From: Guptibacillus hwajinpoensis
GTDB taxonomy: Bacteria; Bacillota; Bacilli; Bacillales; Guptibacillaceae
Direction: 5' to 3' (one strand)
Assembly (NCBI RefSeq): GCF_029277305.1
Contig: NZ_CP119526.1
Length of the DNA stretch: 64,000 bases
Shown here piece by piece: positions 18,402 to 26,981 of the stretch. Both the position numbers and the translations under genes were made by a program. Under the pieces are notes generated by a model. That model was not told the origin of the DNA. It did not search any database and saw nothing but the letters and a program-made list of their open reading frames with translations. Numbering within the stretch: the first letter of the stretch is position 1; each line of letters begins with the position of its first letter.

Positions 18402-19670
18402 CTATGCAGATGATCTTACACTTGATATGTTCGAATCTAATCTAGTAGCAACATCTTTGAACAATACGATGCCTATAATAGCCGTTATAAGAAGTATGAT
18501 GAACAGGATCGAATGATGAATGAATCCTGCAACGATTACAAGTAATGAAGCCCACATTTCGGCTGCGTAATACCCCATTCCCTCTAAAGCCTTGTAAGTG
18601 CTCATTTGATCTTTTGGTGGAATTCTAGAAGAATAAGTAGATCTCATAGGTAAATACATTAGCTCACCTATGGTTGCAATCAACATGGCAAACAGTAAGA
18701 TCCATATATTTAATGATGCCGCAATCATTAGATATCCTGCAGAATATAGAATTAATCCGGCTACTAATATAGTTTTTTCTGAAAGATATTTAAATAAGTA
18801 AGTAATGAATAAGCCTAATAGTACCACTAATACTGTATTCTCAGTTAACAAGACACCTAAAAATTCTTGACCAGACATAGCTATTGACCATTTGGCTATC
18901 TCAATAGGTGACGAATCATGCATTTCTTGTGAGAGACGAATGCCAACAGAATAAGTTAAGTGTAACTCTAATGAAATGATGAGAACTAGAGCAACGAGGT
19001 ATTTACTCATCAGTTTGTCTTTTAGTAGGATACTATACGTTTTTATAATGCCGAACTTTGTTGTACGAATTGTATTGTTTTTCACGGGTTGGGTGTCTTT
19101 AATAAAGCATTTGAATACAAATGAAAGGAAGCAAACTAGACCATATAAACAAAAGAGCAAGAAGGTATAACGATTAAACATGAATCCTCCTGCGACACCC
19201 CCTAAAGCTACTGCTAGATTTGCAAACCAATTCGCTATCGTAAACATATATTTTCTCTCATTGGTTCCTGTTGACTCGATAAGTAGAGCTTGACCAACAG
19301 GGCCTTCTACTCCATTAGCAATCCCTATTAATGTAAATAAGGGGAATGTGAAATAGATTAGAAGGTAGTTGTTAACATCTAATAACGGAGAGTGCAGTAA
19401 GATAATGCAGATGCTAAAGAAAAGTCGGAAGACCGATGCATATATTAATAATTTCTTCCTACCCATTCTGTCAGAATAATGTCCCCCTACCATTGAACCT
19501 GCCATAGAGAAAATGATGCTGACTAAAAGGATTAGACCAGCCATACTTTCTCCAAGATTCTTCGCATAATAAATAGCAAGAAAAGGAAAGATCATAGTTG
19601 ATAATAAAATATTTATGGTGGAATCCATTAATCTTAATTTGACATTGCGATGAAATGATAAGAACTTCAT
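18402..19670 (-). CDS. MFS transporter, putative peptide exporter of the RiPP locus
   Basis: 422 residues with about 12 predicted membrane helices; the loop 2-3 signature GGHYSDRMGRKKLL is the conserved MFS motif. The start at 19670 (MKFLSFHR) is set by GAAGGGGG five bases upstream. It is transcribed divergently from the 21-residue precursor gene and its promoter overlaps theirs, so they are likely co-regulated. MFS exporters play this role in microcin C (MccC) and pantocin loci; by analogy it would export the modified peptide and give self-protection. The stop lies 2 bp from a REP element. Confidence 0.8.
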   Translation of the reverse strand: MKFLSFHRNVKLRLMDSTINILLSTMIFPFLAIYYAKNLGESMAGLILLVSIIFSMAGSMVGGHYSDRMGRKKLLIYASVFRLFFSICIILLHSPLLDVNNYLLIYFTFPLFTLIGIANGVEGPVGQALLIESTGTNERKYMFTIANWFANLAVALGGVAGGFMFNRYTFLLFCLYGLVCFLSFVFKCFIKDTQPVKNNTIRTTKFGIIKTYSILLKDKLMSKYLVALVLIISLELHLTYSVGIRLSQEMHDSSPIEIAKWSIAMSGQEFLGVLLTENTVLVVLLGLFITYLFKYLSEKTILVAGLILYSAGYLMIAASLNIWILLFAMLIATIGELMYLPMRSTYSSRIPPKDQMSTYKALEGMGYYAAEMWASLLVIVAGFIHHSILFIILLITAIIGIVLFKDVATRLDSNISSVRSSA

Positions 19671-19690
19671 ATAAACCCCCTTCAGCACTA

Positions 19691-19720
19691 ATTATATATA
19701 ATTTTCTCAATATTTGACAA
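19691..19720 (-). promoter_or_regulatory. Predicted promoter of the MFS gene
   Basis: TTGTCA (19715-19720, minus strand) and TATAAT (19691-19696) with 18-bp spacing. The -35 overlaps the -35 of the opposite promoter by five bases. Confidence 0.65.
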
Positions 19721-19743
19721 GTTATGTATATTTAGGTTATTCT
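19714..19743 (+). promoter_or_regulatory. Predicted promoter of the precursor-ThiF transcript
   Basis: TTGACA (19714-19719) and TATTCT (19738-19743) with 18-bp spacing, giving a leader of about 50 nt before the precursor ATG. Confidence 0.6.
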
Positions 19744-19798
19744 GTTAATGTACTGCTATCCGGGTAGTTAATTTATCATTGAGAGGAGTGATTTTTTT

Positions 19799-19864
19799 AT
19801 GAAAAAGACTAATGAAGTAGTAGTAATGGCAGATTGTGAGCATACATGGGCGGGACCAAGATAA
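19799..19864 (+). CDS. 21-residue putative RiPP precursor peptide
   Basis: A tiny gene starting MKKTNEVVV and ending CEHTWAGPR, preceded by GAGAGGAG at 8-10 nt. It is directly followed by a perfect terminator hairpin and then by a ThiF-type enzyme with an RRE domain, an arrangement matching mccA-mccB of microcin C. The single Cys, the Trp and the C-terminal Pro-Arg stand out; the C-terminal Asn that MccB converts in known microcin C peptides, and the Glu-Glu-Asn of pantocin, are absent. It has the right size and position for a modified peptide; chemistry is unknown. It is too short for ordinary gene finders. Confidence 0.7.
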   Translation: MKKTNEVVVMADCEHTWAGPR

Positions 19865-19872
19865 TAACAACT

Positions 19873-19904
19873 AGCGGAAAACACTTCAGTGTTTTCCGCT
19901 TTTT
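19873..19904 (+). terminator. Perfect hairpin between precursor and ThiF gene (attenuator)
   Basis: The stem AGCGGAAAACAC / GTGTTTTCCGCT (12 bp, no mismatch) with loop TTCA is followed by TTTT. It lies 8 bp after the precursor stop and would favour excess precursor transcript over the enzyme transcript, as in mccA-mccB. Confidence 0.88.
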
Positions 19905-19916
19905 ATGGGGGTTAAC

Positions 19917-20987
19917 ATGAGCAATATTTTACGATATAAACCATATATAAAATGTATTTTAAATTCTGATGAGAAAAAAGTGATTTTCAATAGACCGTTA
20001 CAGGACGGCAATCAAGGAACCGTTTATGAATTATCAGATGTAGGAGTAACTGTGATTAAATGCCTTGAAGGTGGAATTACTCGTGATCAATTATTCGTAG
20101 AAGTTCTCTCTCGATTTCCAGATGCACAAATGGAAGTTGAATCTATCTTGCATCTTTTATTAGAAGAAGGATTTGTGGAAAAAGAAAATCATACTCAACC
20201 AGATCTTGAGCTAGAAGAAAAATACAATCGTATTCTACCTCTTTGGGCTGAACTAGAGGCAAGCGATACAAACCGTTATCAAATACAACGTTCACTAATG
20301 AAGAAAAAAATCGGAGTAATTGGATGCGGAACAATTGGTTTCGGTGTTATTAGTAAATTGCTTTCAATGGGTATCTCTCATTTCTATCTTGTCGATGGAG
20401 ACAATGTGGAACGTACTAACCTTACTAGACAACCCCTTTTCACCTTAAAGGATATAGGAAGACCGAAAGTAGACTGTGTAAAAGAATTTATTGAAGCACG
20501 CATTGAACATCCGATTGTGGAGACCCATATCAAGACGGTTCAATCAGAAGATGATTTATCTATTTTAAGTGACGTTGATTTAATCGTAGTAGCTGCAGAT
20601 GAAAATAACATAGAGATTATGGCAGAAAGATTTGGTGAAAAGGTAAATAAACCAATCTCTTATACTGGAGGATACATAGGTCATACTGGCAAAATCTATC
20701 CTTTTTATATCCCAAACCAAACACATAGTCACTCCTGTTTAGTTAATCGCTTTCAAAACACTAGAATAAATAAAGGAACTACCCTCAATGAGGATAAAAG
20801 ACTAATTAGTAGTACGTCCCAGATGGCAGATTACATAAGTAGTATTGTATCATTCGAAATTGTTAAGTTTCTCATTGGCTTAGTTGATCTATATTTAATT
20901 GATAAACTAGTCATTGTTGATTTTAAATCCTATTCGAATCATGAGATTTCTTTAGGGGAAGGTGAGTGCATCTGCCAGTTCGGCTGA
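19917..20987 (+). CDS. RRE-ThiF (MccB/PaaA-like) peptide-adenylating enzyme
   Basis: 356 residues. Residues ~15-90 resemble a PqqD-like RiPP recognition element (YELSDVGVTVIKCLEGG, then LLLEEGFVEKE). The E1-like domain begins near residue 128 with KIGVIGCGTIGFGVISKL (ATP-binding loop), followed by LVDGDNVERTNLTRQ, which includes the Asp and Arg-finger of ThiF/MoeB/MccB. The two CxxC zinc pairs of MoeB are not evident; Cys is seen only at SCLVN and in the final GECICQFG. ATG 19917 is preferred (GGGGG six bases upstream) over ATG 19905, which abuts the terminator. Expected role: adenylate the precursor peptide; the final product is unpredicted. Confidence 0.82.
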   Translation: MSNILRYKPYIKCILNSDEKKVIFNRPLQDGNQGTVYELSDVGVTVIKCLEGGITRDQLFVEVLSRFPDAQMEVESILHLLLEEGFVEKENHTQPDLELEEKYNRILPLWAELEASDTNRYQIQRSLMKKKIGVIGCGTIGFGVISKLLSMGISHFYLVDGDNVERTNLTRQPLFTLKDIGRPKVDCVKEFIEARIEHPIVETHIKTVQSEDDLSILSDVDLIVVAADENNIEIMAERFGEKVNKPISYTGGYIGHTGKIYPFYIPNQTHSHSCLVNRFQNTRINKGTTLNEDKRLISSTSQMADYISSIVSFEIVKFLIGLVDLYLIDKLVIVDFKSYSNHEISLGEGECICQFG

Positions 20988-20990
20988 TTC

Positions 20991-21136
20991 GAATCACCGG
21001 GACGGTTCTCGTGATTCAATCGCGTAAAGAAGAAACACAGGCGAACGAATCATACAATGATTACGTTCACCTGCTTTTCTTTGGGTATTATTTGTGAGTA
21101 ATCAGAGATGAATCATGAGAGCCTTCCACGTGATAC
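20991..21136. repeat. Composite REP element with central hairpin
   Basis: Left REP 20991-21017, hairpin about 21030-21080 (CAGGCGAACGAATCATACA / TGATTACGTTCACCTG plus CTTTTCTTT), right REP 21110-21136. The hairpin would terminate the ThiF transcript. The region up to 21298 holds no other gene I can support. Confidence 0.85.
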
Positions 21137-21298
21137 GGAGCAAATATTTAATGAATTGTAAGCGCTTCAGTCCTATAAGGTCTAGTTAGTAAAAAGGGTA
21201 TTTACATATTAATAACGAGTTGTTGATGAATAGAGTATGAAGGATAGTGTTGAAAATGAAATTCAGACCGTGTAAAGACATTGAATAGTGATAAGTTG

Positions 21299-21970
21299 AT
21301 GATCGGAATAAGTATAGCAACGAAGTGGGAATATGAAGCGACATTGGCATATTTCGGCGTAAAAGATAATGAACGTATCGGTTATCCTTATGGGGAGTAT
21401 TTCATAAGAACGATTAATGCTACCGACCTTGTTTTTTATTGTACTGGTGTAAGAAAAGTAAATGGTGTTGGTGGTAATCAGTATATGATTTCTAAATTCA
21501 ATTTAATTAAAGTAATTGTTGCTGGAACATGTGCAGGAATAGATGATAGGTTCAGTAATTTGGATATTTTTGTACCCAATAAAGCCGTTCAGTATGATTG
21601 CACAGTAAAAGAAGTCGAGCCTCTGATTAAACAATCCTTCATAGTTGATATGGATCTATCAAAATATGAAAAAGGTTTTTATACCGGAACGATTGGCACT
21701 GCTGATAAAGCAGTCGTTATGTGGAAGGACTATTTAGAACTGAAAGAAAACGAAATAACAATAGCCGATACAGAAGCGGGTGCAATTGCTTATATCTGTC
21801 AGAAGAATGATGTTGAATGTATTATTATTAAAGGAATATCTGATTTCCCAACAGATGAAAGCACCTCTGATAAATTTCACTCAAACATTGAACAAATGAG
21901 TGTTTATTTAGAAAACACACCCAAAGTTATGAGCAAAATATTTGACGAATATTTAACACGATTTATATAA
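21299..21970 (+). CDS. Nucleoside phosphorylase/MTA-SAH nucleosidase-like protein
   Basis: About 223 residues of the PNP_UDP_1 fold. MIGISIATKWEYEA matches the MTAN N-terminus, TGVRKVNGVGGNQYM and VIVAGTCAGIDDRF match the substrate/phosphate loops, and IADTEAGAIAYICQ with GISDFPTDE matches the ribose-binding MExAA and catalytic SD motif (Met-Glu is Thr-Glu here). The start is uncertain: TTG 21281 or ATG 21299; neither has a strong ribosome site. It follows the RiPP locus beyond a REP. It might hydrolyse a nucleoside-type warhead (immunity) or be unrelated. Confidence 0.75.
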   Translation: MIGISIATKWEYEATLAYFGVKDNERIGYPYGEYFIRTINATDLVFYCTGVRKVNGVGGNQYMISKFNLIKVIVAGTCAGIDDRFSNLDIFVPNKAVQYDCTVKEVEPLIKQSFIVDMDLSKYEKGFYTGTIGTADKAVVMWKDYLELKENEITIADTEAGAIAYICQKNDVECIIIKGISDFPTDESTSDKFHSNIEQMSVYLENTPKVMSKIFDEYLTRFI

Positions 21971-21985
21971 ATAGATTTGGAGTTT

Positions 21986-22012
21986 GAATCATGGGGACGG
22001 TTCTCATGATTC
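21986..22012. repeat. Solo REP palindrome next to the RAYT gene
   Basis: GAATCATGGGGACGGTTCT followed by CATGATTC, 59 bp from the RAYT stop codon. Confidence 0.8.
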
Positions 22013-22070
22013 ATTATCTGTTACAACAATTAAAGACTCCCTGTTATTCAATACGTACATACTTAATCAT

Positions 22071-22667
22071 TCAAGCCCTATAAATCAACGTCTGCGAAAC
22101 TCCCAAAATCCTTGCTATCTGCCTTTGCGACACACCCTCAATACACTTCGCCTTCCGTAAAATCGGATCCCTTCTCTCTTTCGGTAAACTCTTCACCTGT
22201 GCAATTTCAATCTTTCCAATGATTTTTTCAATAAAAAACCTCGCTTCATCGTCAGTCAACCTTCTCCTATAAGACTCCACATCCTCTAAACAACGATCAT
22301 CGTTTACTATCTCGTTAAACTCTTTAAACCGCTCAATCGCCGGCGATCTGTCTTTTCCAAACATGTTTAATATCACATCATAATCTACCAACCGCGTTAC
22401 CGAAGTTAATTGATAATACTGCTTACAGCTACTCCACTCCCATTCCTCCACAGTCCCTTCGTTCCCTTCTTTCATAAGAAGGTGAACGTGATTGCTCATT
22501 AAACACCACGCATAGATTTTCACCTTGTACAGGGTTGAATACTTTTCGAGGGTTTGAAGGAATTGAAGCCGATCTTCATCATCATGAAAGATTTCCTGTC
22601 TGTTTGCTCCTCTATAGATAATATGATAGATTCCTGTATGGCTTTTTTGTCTCGCTTTACGTGGCAT
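22071..22667 (-). CDS. RAYT (REP-associated Y1 transposase), internally deleted
   Basis: 198 residues. The N-terminal half has the Y1-transposase features RQKSHTGIYHIIYRGANRQEIF and the metal-binding HUH as SNHVHLLMKEGNEG. The sequence then jumps directly to TVEEWEWSSCKQYY, which in full-length homologues lies ~65 residues further on. The skipped stretch normally includes the RYIHxNPxxAxxV helix with the catalytic tyrosine. The C-terminal ~80 residues contain a helix-turn-helix (SQRQIARILGVSQTLI). It is therefore probably inactive unless complemented. REP palindromes matching this family are abundant in the window. Confidence 0.85.
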   Translation of the reverse strand: MPRKARQKSHTGIYHIIYRGANRQEIFHDDEDRLQFLQTLEKYSTLYKVKIYAWCLMSNHVHLLMKEGNEGTVEEWEWSSCKQYYQLTSVTRLVDYDVILNMFGKDRSPAIERFKEFNEIVNDDRCLEDVESYRRRLTDDEARFFIEKIIGKIEIAQVKSLPKERRDPILRKAKCIEGVSQRQIARILGVSQTLIYRA

Positions 22668-22687
22668 GACGCATCACCACAAGCTTT

Positions 22688-24247
22688 CTATTTGTAGTGC
22701 ACATCTTGGTTTTCTCCCGTTATTGATCTCTTATGAAATGATTTAATAGAACGGAGGGATAACTTTCTTAAGACTAGCGCTTCTTCAATGGCTGCATCTG
22801 ATATGCTAGATTCACCATTCAAGTCAGCGATTGTTCTGGCAAGGCGTATGATTTTGATTTGGACGCGATTGCTGAATCCCTGTGCACTTGATAAGGACTG
22901 GAGGTTTTGTTGCTGGAGTGGTGTGAGAGGGCTACTGCTTGTGAGTTGTTCAAATGAAACGCTCCCGTTGCAAACTTCTTTTCCATAACGATCATATTGT
23001 CGCTCTCTTGAAGCAATCACCCGCTTTTTCACCTCTTCTGATGGTTCGATACCACTAAAATTGTGTTCCTTTAGATTCACCGGTTTTAGCGAAAGTAAGA
23101 TGTCAATTCTATCTAAAATTGGACCAGATACGCGACTTTTATATGCTTTGATTTGCTTTTCTGAACAAGTGCAGTAGTGGTCACTTGAGCCCAAATACCC
23201 ACATGGACAGGGGTTTATAGCAGCGATGAAGATAAATTTCGCAGGATACGTAACGGTGGAATGCACGCGGCTTATCGTCACTTTCTCATTCTCCATAGGT
23301 TGCCTCAACATATCGAGCGTCTTCTTTGAGAATTCACCTTGTTCATCTAGAAATAACACACCTCGATGAGCAAGCGAAACTTCGCCTGGCTTGGGATTGG
23401 TTCCTCCACCAATGATCTATACAGATGAAGCAGAATGATGAGGGTGACGATACGAAGGTAAAGTAAGCGAGTCGTACGGCGCACCAGCTAATTGGTATAA
23501 GTTGATTTTTTCAAGCTGGGCTTCCTTTGATAGTGGCGGGAGGATGGATGAGAACGTTTCAGCTAAAAGACTTTTTCCACAGCCTGGTGGACCATCCATG
23601 AGAAGATAGTGTTCTCCGTTTGCGGGAATTTCTAAAGCTCGCTTTGCGAAATCATGCCCTATTACTTGATTGAAGTTTCGTTGAAAGTGAATGAGTTCAT
23701 CTGTCGATTCTTTTGGCTTCGTCACCGACAGGATCTGTTGACCCGAGAGTAGATCAACTACATCCTGAATGGTCTGGATGTATACCAATTCCAGCTCGTC
23801 AATTTCCACCACAGGAATCGTGGGGTCAAATGGTAGGAATAACGTTTGAAGCTGTAACTTTTTTGCGGCCAGGATTGCGGCTATCATACCTTCAACTGGT
23901 AAAATCGTTCCGTCTAAGGATAACGCACCAATAAATCCGGTGTTGGGAGGGATTTTATCATTAATCGCTTTAAGTTCTTTCAAAATCCCAATAGCGATAG
24001 GAAGATCAAATAACGGACCGTTCTTTTTTTGCTCAGCTGGTGAAAGATTGATGACAACTTTGGAATCGACTAAAGGAAAACCTATACTATAAAGCGCAGC
24101 CGATACCCGCTCCTTCGATTCTTTAACAGATGCATCAGGTAATCCAACCATAATAACGGTCTCAATCCCTTCCGTTACTTGCACTTCTACCTGAACACGG
24201 TAACCTTCTAAACCTTTTAATCCTATGCTTGTGATTTTTGCGGACAT
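22688..24247 (-). pseudogene. comM: comM/yifB family Mg-chelatase-like AAA ATPase with in-frame stop
   Basis: The first part (24247 to 23420) has the ComM N-terminal domain (INLSPAEQKKNGPLFDLPIA) and Walker A (MDGPPGCGKSLLAETF). A TAG at 23417-23419 interrupts the conserved PHHSASSV*IIGGGTNPKPGE motif. The frame then continues unchanged to 22688 through Walker B (GVLFLDEQGEF) and the CPCGYLGSSDHYCTCS zinc-like segment. A single TCG-to-TAG change would explain it. The C-terminal tail (KSFHKRSITGENQDVHYK) is atypical. ComM homologues act as branch-migration helicases in natural transformation; here the protein would be split or lost unless the stop is an error. Confidence 0.88.
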
Positions 24248-24557
24248 GGATTAGCTCCTTTGTATTTTGTTTTTTATTAATAATTGGTTTTATAAGGCAT
24301 TTTGGGAGGGACTATCATTCATAGAAAGGAATGTGGAGTGGTTGTGGTGTTGGGATAAAGAATGAGTTGTGATGTTAGCACATATTAGGCTTGCTCTGTC
24401 ACTAGTGGTATTCGTAACATTTTACTTAAGAGGTTAAAACAAAGAGCTTAATCATTCTCACGTGTATAAAGGTTAGGAGAATATCGTTTCCTAGTTGAGT
24501 AGTTGATACATCGATATTAAATTCTCTCTTCGTACATGAAGTCCTTCATTAAAGCCA

Positions 24558-24993
24558 TTAAAAACGATCCTTTATTTTCAAGTTCCAATACTCAACATAA
24601 GTAACATACCTTTGCTTCTCTGTAAAATAAGGTAAGAGTTGCTCTCCTTTTAGTTTATACGATTAGATTGTAGGGATATTCTGTCGATATGCTTTTTCAA
24701 TTCGATAGTTTCCATCTATAATTTCATACATTCAGGTCTGATTTCAGCTTGAATAATGGTTTGTTGACGTCGACTGTTAGAAGGTGCTCCTCGTTTATTC
24801 TGCTATGGAAGTGATGTTTGAACCACACCTTTAATTCAATTGTTTCTAATTCTACTTTAATACTTCCGGATTGGATGTGCTCTGCTATTCGAGTAATATT
24901 GAAATGAAAGATTCCATTTGGATAAATTTCATCGCCTATATTACAAGAGAGCGGAAGATAGTTTTGGTTCATCTGAATTTTTCTATGCTTCAT
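24558..24993 (-). pseudogene. Broken gene for a ParB-like small protein
   Basis: The intact reading frame gives 89 residues starting MKHRKIQMNQNYLPLSCNIG. At about 24730 the similarity moves to the +1 frame, which reads MYEIIDGNYRIEKAYRQNIP, then an in-frame TAA, then YKLKGEQLLPYFTEKQRYV and ends at 24558. IDGNYRIEKA resembles the DGxHR motif of ParB/Srx-like proteins. One shift plus one stop codon therefore break a ~145-codon gene. The flanks 24250-24557 and 24994-25533 show no intact gene. Confidence 0.6.
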
Positions 24994-25077
24994 TCTTACT
25001 CTCCATTCTGGTGTTGTTAGTTACTTTTATTTTATCACTCCTCCTACAAATTGAGGGATCATCTATAGAAAAGTGAT

Positions 25078-25097
25078 TTAATCAAACGTTTGTTTAA
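25078..25097. promoter_or_regulatory. 20-bp near-palindrome, TetR-operator-like (copy 2)
   Basis: Identical to TTAATCAAACGTTTGTTTAA at 14698-14717. It lies in an intergenic stretch with no adjacent regulator gene. Confidence 0.4.
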
Positions 25098-25158
25098 TAA
25101 ACTGGATGTTTGCAATGAGAGTCAATAGTTATAACCACTCCTTGATACTTATCACTAA

Positions 25159-25214
25159 AAACTCCGGTTTAATAGACTTGCAACTTGTTGTGCGAGTTTA
25201 TTAAATCGGAGTTT
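25159..25214. repeat. Long imperfect inverted repeat
   Basis: AACTCCGGTTTAATA pairs with TATTAAATCGGAGTT across a ~24-nt loop that itself has GCAACTTGTTGTGC. It could be a terminator or a remnant of a miniature element; no gene feeds into it directly. Confidence 0.45.
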
Positions 25215-25533
25215 GGTCCTTACAATGGCATAGGCCGATGAATGATATGGCATTGCTACGACTATAGTCTTTGACTTTATTTAAGCTGTCTTCTGTTGCA
25301 AAGGTCTGCACTTCTATATTGCAACAAACAACATGTCTAATTGCAATAAACACTAGCACTAATTTTATTTCAAACAACTAAAACAATCAGAAGCATCTTC
25401 CTATTGATTCATGACTCCCCAAAATAATAAAAAATGGACATATCGTTAGAATGGTTAGTTCATTTAGTATTCTTTACCAAAGTATCAATCAAATAACCTT
25501 TTACATACCATTAATATCCATAAAGCGTGAAGT

Positions 25534-25560
25534 GAATCAGGAGAACCGTCCCAGTGATTC
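25534..25560. repeat. Solo REP palindrome
   Basis: GAATCAGGAGAACCGTCCC followed by AGTGATTC; 5 bp before the stop of the lanK-like gene on the opposite strand. Confidence 0.75.
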
Positions 25561-25565
25561 CCCTC

Positions 25566-26981
25566 TTATGATGGAAGAGAGAAAGCTATACAAGCTCCTT
25601 TTTTGTTACAGGCCTCCACTGTACCTCCATGAGCTTCAACAATTTTTTTCACTATGAACAATCCCAACCCTTTATCTTGATCTCCATTATTGGATCGTTT
25701 TGAGTCTTCATTTTGGTAGTACTTATCAAAGATATGGGGGATATCTTTGAATTCAAATCCTGGTCCACTATCGTGAATAGTTATGCTTACCTCATAAGAG
25801 TATAATTCTAATAATACGGATATTTCTCCCCCTTTAGGGGTGTATCGTACTCCATTAGAAATAATGTTGTCTAAAACTTGGCGAATGCGCTGAGTATCTA
25901 TTGCAACTAGTTCAGAGCTTTCACGATGATCTATACATTCTATACAGAACAAAAAACCTTTAATTTCAATAAAGCGTTGATACTCTTGGAATTCTTGCAA
26001 AAAATAATGTTTAGGTTCAATAAAGGTAGTTTTCAATGGCATTAGTTCTTGAGGCATATCTTCAGCCCCTACTAGTTCTTTAACTAGCATGGTTACCCTA
26101 GCAACTTGTTTCCGAATTGCTTTCGTATACTTCATGTTACTTTCATCAATTTTTTTTGAAAGGATTTCTGCATTCGCACTCATGATTGTCAAAGGTGTTT
26201 TGACATCATGAATGATAGCATCCACGAACTCTTGGCGGTCCTGCTCCAGTTTCCATTGCTTCTTCAATGATTTTTGAAGAGCGATCTTCATCGTCTCAAA
26301 CGCAACCGTTAAGTCACCAATTTCGTCATTCTGTTTTGGAGTAAGCGTAAAGCTTAAATTCTCCTCTCGTACCTGGTTGGTAGCTTGTAGCAATTCATTG
26401 ATTGGAGTATAGATTCTGCTCCATAAGCGCCCTCCAAAAAGGTATGTAAATAGTACAATAAAGATAAACGGTAAAATAAATACTAACAAGAAGACATAAC
26501 GCATGATGTTTTCAGCTATCGACTGAATTTGGTATTGAATTCGAACAGCTCCAATCAAGACGTTGTCCTCGTTCGTGATAGGGATATATTCTGTTACCCT
26601 TTCCTCATCTAATTTTGCAGTATTTATACTATTTACTACGGAAGAAGAATCTTCCATTGGGTGCATATATTTGTATTGATAATACACATTTCCCTCTGTA
26701 TCCATAACTTGATAGTTCATACCTGAAAGTGGTATCACATTGTCTAATTTTTCTTTAATAGTAGAATCATAAGTTAATAATCTCCCCCCCATTTTATGTA
26801 CAAATGATTCTACAGTAGGCACTTGTGCTTCATAATAATTTGCATAGTATTTATTATCGATCGATTTTATTACGAGAATAAATACTATCACTACACCAAC
26901 AGTAGACAAAAAGCTATACAATATCGTTTTCAATATTGTATTTCTAATTTGTTTTTTTAGGGGTTCTCTCTTATCATTCAA
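25566..26981 (-). CDS. lanK: Sensor histidine kinase of the lanthipeptide cluster (LanK-like)
   Basis: 471 residues. Membrane helices at about 15-38 and 165-190 enclose a ~125-residue extracellular sensor region. Next come a HAMP-like linker, the phospho-acceptor motif FVDAIIHDVKTPLTIMS (His near residue 254) and the ATPase boxes DNIISNGVRYTPKGGEI and SNNGDQDKGLGLFIVKKIV. Its start overlaps the stop of the response-regulator gene by 8 bp, so the two are co-translated. By position next to lanGEF it probably senses the lantibiotic and controls immunity and/or biosynthesis, as in NisRK and SpaRK. Confidence 0.88.
   Translation of the reverse strand: MNDKREPLKKQIRNTILKTILYSFLSTVGVVIVFILVIKSIDNKYYANYYEAQVPTVESFVHKMGGRLLTYDSTIKEKLDNVIPLSGMNYQVMDTEGNVYYQYKYMHPMEDSSSVVNSINTAKLDEERVTEYIPITNEDNVLIGAVRIQYQIQSIAENIMRYVFLLVFILPFIFIVLFTYLFGGRLWSRIYTPINELLQATNQVREENLSFTLTPKQNDEIGDLTVAFETMKIALQKSLKKQWKLEQDRQEFVDAIIHDVKTPLTIMSANAEILSKKIDESNMKYTKAIRKQVARVTMLVKELVGAEDMPQELMPLKTTFIEPKHYFLQEFQEYQRFIEIKGFLFCIECIDHRESSELVAIDTQRIRQVLDNIISNGVRYTPKGGEISVLLELYSYEVSITIHDSGPGFEFKDIPHIFDKYYQNEDSKRSNNGDQDKGLGLFIVKKIVEAHGGTVEACNKKGACIAFSLPS

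Noticed and set aside
22688..23359. Independent AAA ATPase gene
   Set aside because: Same frame as the upstream comM part, separated only by a TAG codon and without its own ribosome site.
25451..25657. Open frame on the plus strand reading VNQENRPSDS
   Set aside because: It crosses a REP and the antisense of lanK; no ribosome site.
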